A DNA stretch of 64,000 bases from CATQHL01 sp965242895 (GCA_965242895.1 OZ251507.1:2604001-2668000); one strand, 5' to 3'. Positions 34,741 to 44,325 are shown, counted from the first letter of the stretch. Notes: generated by a model from the sequence alone, not told the origin. Translations and numbers: made by a program.

Positions 34741-35935
34741 GCCTTGGAAACTGGCTGAAGTCGGGCGGGGTCTTCTTGACGTAGCTGTCGCGCCCGTGCT
34801 GAGCCTCCTCGCTTAAGTAGTAGAGGAGGGTGGCGTCGCCGGAGAGTTGCTGGATGCCGGCCAGTCCGTCGTCGGCAGCGTTCATGGACGCCTTCAGCAT
34901 TCGCAGCGCCAGCGGCGAGTGTTCCAGCATCCGCCGGCACCATCGCATCGTCTCTTGTTCGAGTTCTTCGAGGGGAACGACGGCGTTCACCAGCCCCATG
35001 TCCAGCGCTTCGGAGGCGTCGTACTGAGCGCACAGGTACCAGATTTCTCGCGCCTTCTTCTGTCCGACGATGCGCGCCATGAGACCGGAGCCGTAGCCGC
35101 CGTCGAAAGAACCGACCCGCGGCCCGGTCTGGCCGAAGACGGCGTTATCGGCGGCGATGGTGAGGTCGCAGACGAGGTGCAGGACGTGCCCGCCGCCTAT
35201 GGCGTAGCCGGCCACCATCGCCACTACGGGTTTGGGTGTGCGGCGTATCTGAACCTGCAGGTCGAGCACGTTGAGCCGCCCGATGCCCTTGCGGGCGACC
35301 TCGTCGCTGCCGATGTATCCGTCGTTGCCGCGGATGCGCTGATCTCCGCCGGAGCAGAAAGCCAGGTCGCCCGCCCCGCAGATGATCACAGCCCCGATCC
35401 GATCGTCGTCGCGGGCGCTCGACATGGCGTCGGAAAGTTCGAAGAGGGTCTGCGGGCGGAAGGCGTTGCGGGACGCCGCTCGACAGATGGTGAGTTTGGC
35501 GACCCCCTCGCTGGTGGCATAGGAGATGTCGCCGTAGCCGCGGTCGTGAACCTGCCAGTCGGCGCCCGGGCGGATGAGGCTCTGCTCGGGGCTTTCGAAG
35601 CCGCGTGGTCGCGCCCGCCGGAATGATCTGTCGTAGGGGGTTCGGGCGTCGGGGTGCGTAGCGGGGTCGGCGGGCGGGTGCGTTGCGTCCGCGGCGTCGG
35701 CGGGCGGGGCGTCGGCGGAGGCCGGGTTCGTGGGGTCGACGGGCGGAGGGGCGCTGGCGTCCGGGTGACTGACGGGCGTGGCGTCCGCGGCGTCGACGGG
35801 CGTGGTGTCCGGGTGCGTGGGGTCGGCGGGCGGCGCGTCCGCGGCGTCGGCGGGGTGCGCGGCGCCAGCGTCCGAGGGACTGCGCGGGGAGGGTGAGGCA
35901 GTTGGCGGAGGATGGGAGTCGGCGGGTTGTGTCAT
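34733..35935 (-). CDS. menB: 1,4-dihydroxy-2-naphthoyl-CoA synthase
   Basis: Residues ~110-400 are a full-length MenB of the crotonase superfamily, closing the naphthoquinone ring of o-succinylbenzoyl-CoA in menaquinone synthesis. Landmarks are ICRAASRNAFRP, AFCSGGDQRIRG, AGYAIGGGHVLHLVCDLTIA, NAVFGQTGPRVGSFDGGYG and the C-terminal DFSQFPRRP. Residues 1-105 are a Pro/Ala/Asp/Thr repeat tract (PADAADAPPADP-type) absent from normal MenB, which begins near the YDRSFRRARPRGFES segment. The start may be internal; ATG 35935 is the longest. The gene is on the same strand as the merR-menF-menD-menC run, 340 bp downstream of menC. Confidence 0.92.
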   Translation of the reverse strand: MTQPADSHPPPTASPSPRSPSDAGAAHPADAADAPPADPTHPDTTPVDAADATPVSHPDASAPPPVDPTNPASADAPPADAADATHPPADPATHPDARTPYDRSFRRARPRGFESPEQSLIRPGADWQVHDRGYGDISYATSEGVAKLTICRAASRNAFRPQTLFELSDAMSSARDDDRIGAVIICGAGDLAFCSGGDQRIRGNDGYIGSDEVARKGIGRLNVLDLQVQIRRTPKPVVAMVAGYAIGGGHVLHLVCDLTIAADNAVFGQTGPRVGSFDGGYGSGLMARIVGQKKAREIWYLCAQYDASEALDMGLVNAVVPLEELEQETMRWCRRMLEHSPLALRMLKASMNAADDGLAGIQQLSGDATLLYYLSEEAQHGRDSYVKKTPPDFSQFPRRP

Positions 35936-36272
35936 TGTCGGTTCCTAGCGGTTGGTTGTTTGAGCGGTTCTAAGAGGTCTTGTCCTGACATTTCCTAGCT
36001 GATTTTGGCGGGAGAGTGATGAGCAAGCCGATGTGCGGCTGGCGGGTGCTGCCCTGCCTTGTTCTGACAGTTGCAGCATTTCCTAGCGTTCCGCAGCGAG
36101 AGTGGATGCCTGCTGCAAGCTGAGCCGCTGCTGCGGACGCCGCTGCTGCGGACGCCGCCCCCGCCGCAAGCTGAGCCGCCGCTGCTGCGGACGCCGCCGC
36201 TGCCGGCGCATAGGAGCGGTCTGGGGCTGGCGATCTACGACGTCGCCAAGGTTCACCACGCCGCCGCTGCCG
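35936..36272. other. Intergenic region between menC and menB
   Basis: No gene. TTTCCTAGC motifs recur (35945, 35991, 36079). GCAAGCTGAGCCG at 36114 and 36165 lies in a CTGCTGCGGACGCCG repeat cluster (36114-36205). Confidence 0.5.
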
Positions 36273-37685
36273 TCACAGCCGCCGCATGGGAGCGCTCGCT
36301 CGGAGTGCTCGGAGGGGATCGACTCCGAGCCCGGGGCCTGACGGCACGACGAGGCTGCCGTTCACCGACAGCGGAGGTTCACAGAGGTCTGCGGCCAGCA
36401 GGTCGGCGGTTCCCAGACCGACGGCTGTGCCGCTTCCCAGGGCGGCTGCGAGGTGCAGGGCAGTGGTGAGCCCGACGGCGCTTTCCAAGGCGGAACTGAT
36501 CACGACTTTTGTGCCCGCTGCGCGCAGGGCCGCTGCAGCGGCAGAGAGTTCTGTCACAGCGCCGAGGACGGAGGGTTTCAGCACAGCCGTGTCCACCCCC
36601 AAGGCGGAAGGGGTCGGCGGGAGCGTCTCGGCGTCCGTCTGGGAATCCCTGAGCCCCAGGGTCGTCTGCGTGGGAATGGAGAACTCCGGCAACGGGGTCG
36701 CGGCGTCCGTCTGGAAATCCCTGAGCCCTAGGAGGTCAGACAGCGGCGGCAGGCTCTCGTCGACGGCCAGCGGGACGGGGGAATCGGCCTGCAGCAGCCT
36801 GATCTCCTCCAGACCTCTGCAGGGTTCTTCGACGAACTCCGGCCGGTATTCGGCCAGGGCTTCGAGTCTGGGGAGAGCCTCAGCCGGACTCCAGGCGCCG
36901 TTCAGGTCGATGCGAATGTTTGCGGAGGAGCCCACGGCGGATCGCAGCGCCGCCACCCGCTCCAGGTCGTGTTCGAAGGGGTTGAAACCCGCCTTGAGCT
37001 TGAAGGTCGTATATCCAGCCGAGTGCGCTCGACGGGCTTCGCAGGCGACTGACTCAGCGCTCTCGCCGTCGAGGAGAACGGCAGTAGGGACAGAAAGAGG
37101 CGACGTGGGCGTCGTGGGTGCTGCGGAAGGACGGGGCGACGGCTGCCGGGTCGCTGAGTTTGCCCCGTCGTGTCCAGGCGCCGGATACGCCGGATACGCC
37201 GGTGTGAGGTTTGCGGAAGGACGGGGCGACGACCGCCGGAGGAACTCAAACAGGGGAATGCCCAGCTGCTTGGATGCGAGGTCGGCCAGCGCCCCTCCAG
37301 CGGCGGCCCAGGCGCAGGGAGAGTGCCTTAAGCACGTTCTGGCGCGGGTCAGCAAAGCGTGGAGGCTGCCGTCGAAGGATTCGACGGACAGCCATTTTTC
37401 CAGACCTGCGATGGCTCCGGTCAACTCCTCGGTGCTGCGCCCCGGCAGGGGAACGGCTTCCCCCCAGCCGCTGGCGCTGGGGGCGCCGAGGTCGGCGCCT
37501 TCGAGGATTTCGGGCGAGGTGCTGCCGCTCCACCCTGCGCTCGAGCCTCCGACGGCAAGCTGCAGCAAGACCCCTCGACGGCTGCGGATCGTTCCGCTTC
37601 CGGTCACCAGCGGGCGCTTCAGCGGAAGTTCGTACTCGAACAACGCAGCGTTCAGCGCCCCGAGTTCGATGGCGTGCAGGTTCAA
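36273..37685 (-). CDS. menC: o-succinylbenzoate synthase
   Basis: An enolase-superfamily enzyme dehydrating SHCHC to o-succinylbenzoate. The catalytic set is visible: FKLKAGFNPFEHD (KxK) near residue 225, RIDLNGAW, FVEEPCRGLEEI, LAVDESLPPLSD, and the second lysine in TAVLKPSVLGA. At 470 residues it is well over the usual ~330-370. The excess is low-complexity insertions: SPRPSANLTPAYPAYPAPG near residue 150-200, and a duplicated LGLRD-QTDA segment (repeats 24 residues apart, DNA 36631/36703) between the aspartate ligand and the second lysine. The ATG overlaps the menD stop by four bases, so expression is coupled. Confidence 0.9.
   Translation of the reverse strand: MNLHAIELGALNAALFEYELPLKRPLVTGSGTIRSRRGVLLQLAVGGSSAGWSGSTSPEILEGADLGAPSASGWGEAVPLPGRSTEELTGAIAGLEKWLSVESFDGSLHALLTRARTCLRHSPCAWAAAGGALADLASKQLGIPLFEFLRRSSPRPSANLTPAYPAYPAPGHDGANSATRQPSPRPSAAPTTPTSPLSVPTAVLLDGESAESVACEARRAHSAGYTTFKLKAGFNPFEHDLERVAALRSAVGSSANIRIDLNGAWSPAEALPRLEALAEYRPEFVEEPCRGLEEIRLLQADSPVPLAVDESLPPLSDLLGLRDFQTDAATPLPEFSIPTQTTLGLRDSQTDAETLPPTPSALGVDTAVLKPSVLGAVTELSAAAAALRAAGTKVVISSALESAVGLTTALHLAAALGSGTAVGLGTADLLAADLCEPPLSVNGSLVVPSGPGLGVDPLRALRASAPMRRL
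36631..36728 (+). repeat. In-frame direct repeat in menC, 72 bp apart
   Basis: GCGTCCGTCTGGRAATCCCT begins at 36631 and at 36703, encoding two LGLRD-QTDA copies on the minus strand 24 residues apart. Confidence 0.8.
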
Positions 37686-39814
37686 TGCGTCGGGGATGGC
37701 TTCGAGCCTCGCCCGGCGAACCCCGTCGAGCCTCGCCCGCCCGCCGCCCCAAGAACCTCCTCGACCGCTCGGCTCACCGCCGCGCCCACGATGCGGTGTT
37801 CAGCGACGTTGGCGTCTGCCTCCACCGGCACTTCGACGACGGCGATCCCGCCGCCGGCGATGCTCTCGGCGAGGGCGTGCTTCAACTCATCGGCGGTGTG
37901 CGCCAACCTATGACGGACTCCCATCCCAGTCAGAAGCCGAGCGAGGTCGACGTCGTGGGGGGTGTGAAAATACTGCCGGAACTCATCAGGGGGCACGGCG
38001 CCGGAGATCGGCAAAAAGGAGAACACGCCGCCGCCGTTGTTGTTCGGCACGACGATGGTCAGGTCGATCCCCATTTTGACCCCCCTCAGCAGTCCACCGA
38101 CGTCGTGCAGCAGGGCTAGGTCGCCGGCGTAGAGGATCACGGGGTGTTCGCTGCCCGCCGCCGTTCCCAGGGCTGCCGAAACCACTCCGTCGATCCCGCT
38201 CACGCCTCTCTGCGCAGTCACTCGAAGGGGAAGAGGGCGGGGGGCGAGGAAGGCGTCCAGATCGCGCACGGGCATGCTGTTGGAGACATACAAAGTGGCG
38301 TGTGCGGGGAGCGCTTCCCCCAGCGTGCGGGCGACGCCGGCTTCGAGCAGGGGGTCGGTTTGGACACTCTCGGCAATAGCGGCAAGGGCGGCGCTCTCGG
38401 CCTGCTGCCAGTCGGCTAGCCAGCCGGCGGGAGCGCCGCTGCGGGCGCCGTCTTCCGCGGAGGGCAGTCTTTCCCATCCCGAGATCGTGAGAGATTCGAC
38501 GACGGCGGCGCACAGCGGGCCTTCCCCGCTTGCGAAAGTGCGGTCGGGAAACGTCTCCGGTTCTTCCCAGCGGCTAGACGGGTCTACGAGGAGGTTGAGG
38601 GAGGAAAAACTCGCCAGTCCCTCGCGCAGGGTGCGGGTGGTCGGCGGATGACCGATTCTCAGAATCACTTCCGGCTCGCGGGTGCTCCAGAATGACTTCA
38701 CAGCGGCAAGGTGGGTGCCTGTTGTCAGCACGACGCTGCGGGTTCGCTCGTCGAGTTGTGAGGCGTCTTGCGGTTCGTTTGGTTGTGGGTCGTCTTGCGA
38801 CTCGTTCGGATGTGGGGCGTCGACTTGCGGCTCGTCTGGTTGTGAGTTGGCATGGCTGCCAGACTGCTGTCCGCTGGGACGAAAGCGCAAATTGCTGGCT
38901 GCGTCTGCCAGCACCGGCCAGCCCGCAAGGGCGGCCATCTCGATGATCCGATCGGCAGCCTCTGGGGGGAAGTCACTCGGCCCCACTGCCAGCAGCCCAC
39001 GCTCGCATTCCCGAATGATCGCTGCCAGTTCCTCGACTTCGATGCCGATGGCCGGAGGAGCCGGAGGAGCCGGAGGAGATGGCCGCTGCCAGCGGCTGCC
39101 CAGTTCGACGGGGGCTTCGCCCGGAGCTCGCCGGCGCCCGAGGTCGGACGAATGTGCTTCGGGTCTCTCTTGCACCTCGGACGTCTCGACGAATTCCAGC
39201 GGGTCGGGTGCGTGCCGCGCTCGGGGCTCCAGCGGCTCCCTGAACGGGAAGTTCAGGTGGACAGGTCCGGGTCGCCCGCCGGACGCTTCGGCGAAAGCTC
39301 GCCTGGCTGCGTATCGAGCGTGCAGGGCAGGAACTTCACTGGGTACGGGCAACTCGGCGAACCATCTCACGTGGCTGCCGTAGAGGCGTATCTGGTCGAT
39401 GGTCTGGCCTGCGCCTCTGTCTCGCAATTCGGGCGGCCGGTCGGCTGTGAGAATCAGCAGGGCCGCTCCGTCGTAGTAAGCCTCCACCACGGCGGGGAAG
39501 TAGTTGGCGGCGGCGCTGCCGGAGGTGCAGATGAGCGCCGCTGCGCCGCGTATCTGCTTGGCCAAGCCGAGCGCAAAGAAGCCGCCGGAGCGTTCGTCGT
39601 GATGTATCAGAACCTGCAGACCGGCGGAGTGCGCCGAGATCACCAGCGGGGCGGAGCGCGCCCCGGGCGAGCAGACCACGTGGCGGAGCCCGTTGCGGGC
39701 CAGTTCCGTGAAGAACTCGCGGCAATAGTCGTAGGCAGGGTCTTGCGGTCTGTCCGCAGGGACGGGAGCGGGAGCGGGTGCTGCGGGCAAGGGGCTCGGC
39801 TTTCCGTCGGTCAT
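37682..39814 (-). CDS. menD: SEPHCHC synthase
   Basis: A thiamine-diphosphate enzyme joining isochorismate and 2-oxoglutarate, the committing step of menaquinone synthesis. The N-terminal half has SPGARSAPLVIS, HHDERSGGFFALGLAK, CTSGSAAANYFPAVVEA and LTADRPPELRDRGAGQTIDQ; the C-terminal half has YVSNSMPVRDLDAF, RGVSGIDGVVSAALG, YAGDLALLHDVGGLL and IVVPNNNGGGVFSFLP (cofactor-binding Asn block). At 710 residues it exceeds the usual ~550-600 because of a spacer with repeated PNEPQ/PDEPQ units near residue 325-365. It follows menF by ~115 bp and overlaps menC by ATGA. Confidence 0.93.
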   Translation of the reverse strand: MTDGKPSPLPAAPAPAPVPADRPQDPAYDYCREFFTELARNGLRHVVCSPGARSAPLVISAHSAGLQVLIHHDERSGGFFALGLAKQIRGAAALICTSGSAAANYFPAVVEAYYDGAALLILTADRPPELRDRGAGQTIDQIRLYGSHVRWFAELPVPSEVPALHARYAARRAFAEASGGRPGPVHLNFPFREPLEPRARHAPDPLEFVETSEVQERPEAHSSDLGRRRAPGEAPVELGSRWQRPSPPAPPAPPAIGIEVEELAAIIRECERGLLAVGPSDFPPEAADRIIEMAALAGWPVLADAASNLRFRPSGQQSGSHANSQPDEPQVDAPHPNESQDDPQPNEPQDASQLDERTRSVVLTTGTHLAAVKSFWSTREPEVILRIGHPPTTRTLREGLASFSSLNLLVDPSSRWEEPETFPDRTFASGEGPLCAAVVESLTISGWERLPSAEDGARSGAPAGWLADWQQAESAALAAIAESVQTDPLLEAGVARTLGEALPAHATLYVSNSMPVRDLDAFLAPRPLPLRVTAQRGVSGIDGVVSAALGTAAGSEHPVILYAGDLALLHDVGGLLRGVKMGIDLTIVVPNNNGGGVFSFLPISGAVPPDEFRQYFHTPHDVDLARLLTGMGVRHRLAHTADELKHALAESIAGGGIAVVEVPVEADANVAEHRIVGAAVSRAVEEVLGAAGGRGSTGFAGRGSKPSPTH

Positions 39815-39815
39815 C

Positions 39816-39915
39816 GGTTCGTCGGGGTGTCGGGGTGTCGTTCGTCGGTTCGTCGGGGTGCCAGTCCGTCAGGTCGTCAGTCGTCGGGGTGCCAGTCCGT
39901 CGGTTCGCCAGTCGC
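39816..39915 (+). repeat. 31-bp direct repeats between menF and menD
   Basis: CGGTTCGTCGGGGTG at 39816 and 39847, and CGTCGGGGTGCCAGTCCGTC at 39851 and 39882. They fill the short menF-menD gap. Confidence 0.65.
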
Positions 39916-39929
39916 AGTCCGGCAGGCCG

Positions 39930-41669
39930 TCAGTCCGTCGGGTCGAGCACTGAGAGCATCGCGCCCAGTTTGGTGAGGGTCTCGGCCAACTCACCCTCCG
40001 GGGTGGAGCCTTCCATCACGCCGGCGCCCGCGAAGACGGCCATCTCCGCCGAGTGCTCCCGCAGCAGCCCGCAGCGCAGCGCCAAGGCGAGTTCGCCGTT
40101 GCCCTGCAGGTCGCAGTAGCCCAGAGGGGATGCGAACCATCCTCGCTGGAAGGTCTCCTCGGATCGGAGAAAGTCCAGGGCGGGCGGCGTCGGCAGACCC
40201 CCCACTGCAGGGGTGGGGTGGAGGAGTGCGGCCAGCCGCCAGAGTTCGCCTGGGGGAGTGTCGACCGCCCCTCGCAGAGAAGTGTGCAGGTGATGGATGC
40301 CCGGCAGCGAGTTGACGGAGGGCTCGCCCAGAGGATCGACGAACGACACGCCGGCGGAGCGAAGACGAGCGTAGAGGTGATCTACCACTGCGGCGTGCTC
40401 GGCGCGTTCCTTGGGGTTGGCGAGCAGTTCTGCCGCCAAGCGCCCGTCGGCTGCGGGGTCGTTGCTGCGCGGGCGTGAGCCGGCGAGAGCGGCGGTGTGC
40501 AGCATCCCATTCTCCGTGTGCAGCAGCAACTCCGGCGTGGAGCCCAGGAAGGTGCTGGGGCCTCTGCCTATGGCGAAGGTGGCTGCGATCTCGAAGCGTT
40601 CCGAAAGGCGGAGGAGCAACTCCCGCACCAGGGCGGGGTGAGCCCCTTCGCTCAGCTTCACCGAGGCGCGCCGGGCGGCGACCGCCTTGTGGAGGTTGCC
40701 GGCGGCTAGTTGTGCGAGGGCGGAGCGGACGAGACGCCGGTAGGACTCCTCGAGTTCCCCAGAGGCGAGGAGTTGGCCGGATACGCCCACGCGTCGTTTC
40801 CCAATTCCGGCTGCCGCCTCTAGCAGAGCGCGGGCTTCGGACTTTGCTGCGGAGAGTTCGACCTCGGTGCATTCCTCCTGCAGGATCAGGCTCCAGCGAA
40901 ACCCGTTTCCGCGGTCGATTCCTAGGATTTTCGGCAGCACCAGGCAGCCGCTGGGGAAGTCCTGCCAGTCGCTGGGGCAGTCCTGCCAGTCTTGGCGGTC
41001 TCTGGGGAAGTCTTGCCAGTCTTGGCGGTTCGCAGTGTTCGAGGGTTTCGCAGGGATGTGCGCCCTTTGCGGCGAGCCGGCGGCTTGGCCGGCGGGTGAG
41101 GTGGGGACTGGGTCGGTGGGTGAGGTGGGGGCTGGGTCGGCGGGTGAGGTGGGGGCTTGGCCGGTGGGTGAGGTGGGGGCTTGGCCGGCGGCGGGAGCGT
41201 AGAAGCTGAACCCCCCGTAGAGCCAAGGAGTCGTAGTAGGTGGACTGGAAGCCGCAGATTCCGGCGGTTCCGAACCACGGGCGGGTTTCAGGGTGCTCGA
41301 ACTCGTCTCGGAGAAGGCGGGCGGATTCGTTTCTGGAGGCTCTGAACGGGCGGGTCGCAGGGCTGCGACGGCTTGACGGAAGGCCGATTCGAAATGCGCC
41401 GGGCCGGACGGACGCCACTCCCTGGCGGCTCCGACTCCTACGAGCGTGAGACCTTTCCGGGGCTGCATCCACAGGAAACGCGGCTGCCGTCCGGCGGCAG
41501 CGAGCACCGCCGCTCCGTCCACCGAGGCGGTGAGGTCGGTCAGTTCGTGACATTCGTAGCGGGGGAGAACAGGACGGAGTTGGCTGCCGTCGGGCGGCCC
41601 TTCGGGAGTTTCCCCTGCGGCGTTTGCGGCCAGAGGCGCGTCATCGGACGCCTGCTTGATGGGTTTCAC
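39930..41669 (-). CDS. menF: Isochorismate synthase
   Basis: Chorismate-utilising enzyme supplying isochorismate for MenD. The catalytic domain (residues ~310-575) has LAAGNLHKAVAARR, FLGSTPELLLH, AALAGSRPRS, ANPKERAEHAAVVDHLYARL, NSLPGIHHLHTSLRG, LHPTPAVGGLPTPPA and the closing FAGAGVMEGSTPEGEL motif. A Pro/Thr/Ser spacer of 8-residue repeats (TSPTGQAP, TSPADPAP...) and a Trp-Gln-Asp-rich segment near residue 165-245 lengthen it to 579. The GTG start at 41669 shares four bases (GTGA) with the stop of the merR gene, so the regulator and menF are co-translated. It heads the menF-menD-menC block. Confidence 0.92.
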   Translation of the reverse strand: MKPIKQASDDAPLAANAAGETPEGPPDGSQLRPVLPRYECHELTDLTASVDGAAVLAAAGRQPRFLWMQPRKGLTLVGVGAAREWRPSGPAHFESAFRQAVAALRPARSEPPETNPPAFSETSSSTLKPARGSEPPESAASSPPTTTPWLYGGFSFYAPAAGQAPTSPTGQAPTSPADPAPTSPTDPVPTSPAGQAAGSPQRAHIPAKPSNTANRQDWQDFPRDRQDWQDCPSDWQDFPSGCLVLPKILGIDRGNGFRWSLILQEECTEVELSAAKSEARALLEAAAGIGKRRVGVSGQLLASGELEESYRRLVRSALAQLAAGNLHKAVAARRASVKLSEGAHPALVRELLLRLSERFEIAATFAIGRGPSTFLGSTPELLLHTENGMLHTAALAGSRPRSNDPAADGRLAAELLANPKERAEHAAVVDHLYARLRSAGVSFVDPLGEPSVNSLPGIHHLHTSLRGAVDTPPGELWRLAALLHPTPAVGGLPTPPALDFLRSEETFQRGWFASPLGYCDLQGNGELALALRCGLLREHSAEMAVFAGAGVMEGSTPEGELAETLTKLGAMLSVLDPTD

Positions 41670-42463
41670 GACGACTTTGGCGGGTCGGGCGGGGCGGGCG
41701 GGGCGTCTTCTGCCGACTCTGGCGGGTCGGGCGGGGCGTCTTCTGGCGGGTCTGCCGACTCTGCCGACTCGGGCGGGGCGTCTTCTGCCAACTCTGGCGG
41801 CTCTGGTGGAGCGTCGCCGCCGCGGGCGCGCTCGCCGACTTGGCGGAGCAGGGTGAGGTGAAAATGAGTGGAGACCAACTGAGTGACGTGCGGGAGTATG
41901 CGCTGCATGAGTGCAGCTAGATGCTCTCGTCCGTCCTCGGATGTGATCGTCGGGCGGAAGAGTTCGATGGCTTCGGAAACCGTGTTTTCTACGTGTCCGA
42001 CGTGACGCAGGGCTAGGTCGACCAGGGCAGTTTGGTCGACCTTTTCCTCGAGCAGTGCGGCGGCCGCACGGAGCATCTCGATTGCCGTGCGGGGGTAGGA
42101 GTGGTCGTCCCCTCCGATCGGGTGAAGGAGGCCGAGTTCGACGGCGAGGTCAATCAACTCGGCGGAAAGCCCGGAGGCCTCGATCAGGTCTTGTTTGGTG
42201 ATGCTCTCACCGCCTCCTGCCCGTTCGATCAGGATGGCGGCTAGGGGGTCGTCCCCGGACAGGATGGAGCCGATTTGTTTCAGGGAAAAGCCCAGGTCGG
42301 CCAGCCGGCGTATCTCGCGCAGGCGGAGTAGGTGCTGCTCTTCGTAGACCCCGATGCGCCCTTGACGACTCGGCGGCGGCAGGAGACCTAGGAGTTGGTA
42401 GTAGCGGATGGTTGCGACGCTCAACTCGGAGGAGACAGCGAGTTCCTCAACCCGATAGGGCAT
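41666..42463 (-). CDS. MerR-family transcriptional regulator, coupled to the men genes
   Basis: A 265-residue protein with an N-terminal MerR helix-turn-helix (YRVEELAVSSELSVATIRYYQLLGLL, then GRIGVYEEQHLLRLREIRRLADLGFSLKQIGSIL, residues 3-70). Residues ~70-205 form a helical effector-binding part without the Cys set of metal sensors. The last ~50 residues are Pro/Glu/Ala repeats (PPESAESADPPEDAPP). The stop overlaps the menF GTG, so the regulator is made with the menaquinone enzymes and probably controls them and itself. A TATAAAAT-like -10 ends six bases before the ATG, suggesting a leaderless message. The ligand is unknown. Confidence 0.85.
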   Translation of the reverse strand: MPYRVEELAVSSELSVATIRYYQLLGLLPPPSRQGRIGVYEEQHLLRLREIRRLADLGFSLKQIGSILSGDDPLAAILIERAGGGESITKQDLIEASGLSAELIDLAVELGLLHPIGGDDHSYPRTAIEMLRAAAALLEEKVDQTALVDLALRHVGHVENTVSEAIELFRPTITSEDGREHLAALMQRILPHVTQLVSTHFHLTLLRQVGERARGGDAPPEPPELAEDAPPESAESADPPEDAPPDPPESAEDAPPAPPDPPKSS

Positions 42464-42469
42464 GGGCTG

Positions 42470-42475
42470 ATTTTA
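42470..42475 (-). promoter_or_regulatory. -10 hexamer of merR-menF-menD-menC (leaderless type)
   Basis: TAAAAT on the minus strand ends about six bases before ATG 42463, placing the expected transcription start at or next to the start codon. Coordinates may be off by one base. Confidence 0.5.
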
Positions 42476-42482
42476 TAGCTCT

Positions 42483-42881
42483 GTGAGAGTGTTTTCTATG
42501 AGAGTTATTGCTATGAAGATTTTACTGGAACGAGAGAGAGGGGAGAGGGGGGAATTTGGAGGTAAAGACAGGGGACAGCGGGAAGATGGGGGAGCGGAGC
42601 GACGGGGAACGGGAGCGGATGCCGAGGCGGGGAGGGAACGGGAACGGGAGCGGAGCGGGGGAGCGGGGTCAAGAACCTGGGGGCGGGGTGTCAGGAACCT
42701 GGAGAGGGGCGAGGAAGCAAGTCAAGCGCTGGGAACGTCAAGCGCCGATAACCCCGTGAAACAACTAGAAAGAGAAGCGCCTTGAGTTAAAATTCGTGAA
42801 GAAGTCTTCTAGCTCCCACAAATCAACCAGGTCTGAAACCGATCGGTCGAGCGGAAATCCGTTAGGACAGCCAAGCCGCCG
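42483..42881. other. Intergenic region between merR and the M23 peptidase gene
   Basis: A GA-rich purine tract with GGGAGCGGAGCG repeats fills ~42530-42720. The last 90 bp are AT-richer and may hold the plus-strand promoter. No supported gene. Confidence 0.4.
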
Positions 42882-44237
42882 GTGTTGCCGACCCCGTCTC
42901 GAGTCGCAGATTCGAGCGCCGACGGCCTAAGACCCCTAAACCCAAACGAATCGCCGAACTTGTTAAACGACGCCATTCCGAGCAGTTCGCAGAAACGCTC
43001 CTTCAGTACGCGCCGGCGCTCCTTCAGTACGCGCCGTGCCTCGTGCCGCCTACTCGCTGTCCTGGCCGTGTTCGCCTCGACTGCCGGCGTCTTAGCCGCA
43101 CCCGCTTCGCCTGCCATTTCGCAGGAGAACATCTCCGAAGCGAGGGAAGACCTAGACAGGGTCAAGGAGGAGAAACTCAGGCTGCAGGCTCGGATCGACC
43201 TGATTGACGCCGAGGACATTGACGTCCTGGCGGCGCTGAACGCAGCTCAGGAGCTAGTCGACCGCCAAGAAGCCAAGGTGTCGGCCGTCCGTCAAGAACT
43301 CCGCACCACGACCGCCCAGATGCGTCAAAAGGAGATTTCGCAGCAGTACGCGCAGATGGACATTGCGGATATCCGAGAAGAGGTCAAAGAGTTGGTGGTG
43401 GAGTCCTACTTGCGCAACGAGGCTCAAAGCGTCGAGGCGCTGCTGGGCACCGACGACATTACGCAGGGTCTGCGGCGGCTGGCCTTGTTGAACATCGTTC
43501 AGTCGAACACCAACGACCTGATGGATCAGGTCCGCCTCAAGGAGGATGAGCACTCCGAAGCCGCCTTGGAGTTTTCGGAGACTTTGCGGGAAGTGCAGCA
43601 GCTAGAGGCGGAGCTGGCGGCGGACTTGGCGGTTCTAGAGACGCAGCGTCAGGAGCAGTTGCTCATCAAAGTGGAGCTGGACGTACGTCGGCGCAAGCTG
43701 CAGCGAGAGTACGCAAACTGGGATCAGGAAGCACGCAGACTCGGAGATTTCATCCGCCAGGAGATCTACGAGGAGGAAGTTCGCAGGCAGCAGGAGGAGC
43801 TTAGAAGGCGAGCCCAGGAACTTGGTGTGCTGGCCACGGCTGAGACTGCTGCCCTGGGCTTTCTCTGGCCGACGGCGGGATACGTGACGTCTGGATACGG
43901 AAGCCGGCTGCATCCGATACTGGGAATCGTCAGGCTTCACGCTGGGATAGACCTCGGCAGTGTTCTGGGTCAGGGTATCTACGCAAGCAAGTCAGGGGTG
44001 GTCATCCGTGCGGAGTGGGTGGGAGGTTACGGAAACACCGTGGTCATCGATCACGGAGCGGGTTTTTCTACCCTCTACGGCCACCTGCACGCTTACAGCG
44101 TCAAGCTGGGGGATTTCGTGCAGGCTGGCCAAGAGGTGGGGAAACTGGGTTCCACGGGACTCTCCACCGGCCCGCACCTGCATTTCGAGATACGGGTCAA
44201 CGGCATAGCGGAAGATCCGCTCAAGTACCTGTCTTGA
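42882..44237 (+). CDS. M23 peptidase / EnvC-like murein hydrolase activator
   Basis: A 451-residue secreted protein. After a basic N-terminus, residues ~57-80 (LLAVLAVFASTAGVLAAPASP) form a signal peptide. Residues ~82-315 are a long Glu/Gln/Arg-rich coiled coil (EDLDRVKEEKLRLQARIDLI...). The C-terminal LytM/M23 domain has SGYGSRLHPILG, HAGIDLGSVLGQ, YGNTVVIDHGAGFSTLYGHL and GPHLHFEIRVNG, so all zinc ligands are present and it should be an active endopeptidase or an activator of amidases in division. GTG 42882 is the longest start; one of the arginine-rich codons nearer the signal peptide could be the true one, since a 56-residue n-region is unusual. Confidence 0.88.
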   Translation: MLPTPSRVADSSADGLRPLNPNESPNLLNDAIPSSSQKRSFSTRRRSFSTRRASCRLLAVLAVFASTAGVLAAPASPAISQENISEAREDLDRVKEEKLRLQARIDLIDAEDIDVLAALNAAQELVDRQEAKVSAVRQELRTTTAQMRQKEISQQYAQMDIADIREEVKELVVESYLRNEAQSVEALLGTDDITQGLRRLALLNIVQSNTNDLMDQVRLKEDEHSEAALEFSETLREVQQLEAELAADLAVLETQRQEQLLIKVELDVRRRKLQREYANWDQEARRLGDFIRQEIYEEEVRRQQEELRRRAQELGVLATAETAALGFLWPTAGYVTSGYGSRLHPILGIVRLHAGIDLGSVLGQGIYASKSGVVIRAEWVGGYGNTVVIDHGAGFSTLYGHLHAYSVKLGDFVQAGQEVGKLGSTGLSTGPHLHFEIRVNGIAEDPLKYLS

Positions 44238-44325
44238 CGCTCTTGACGCCCCTAGCCGCATGGGGACGCTGCGGGCGTTGACTGCGGCTGAGAGAGGCGG
44301 GACAGCCTCAGGCCGGATCGAAGCG

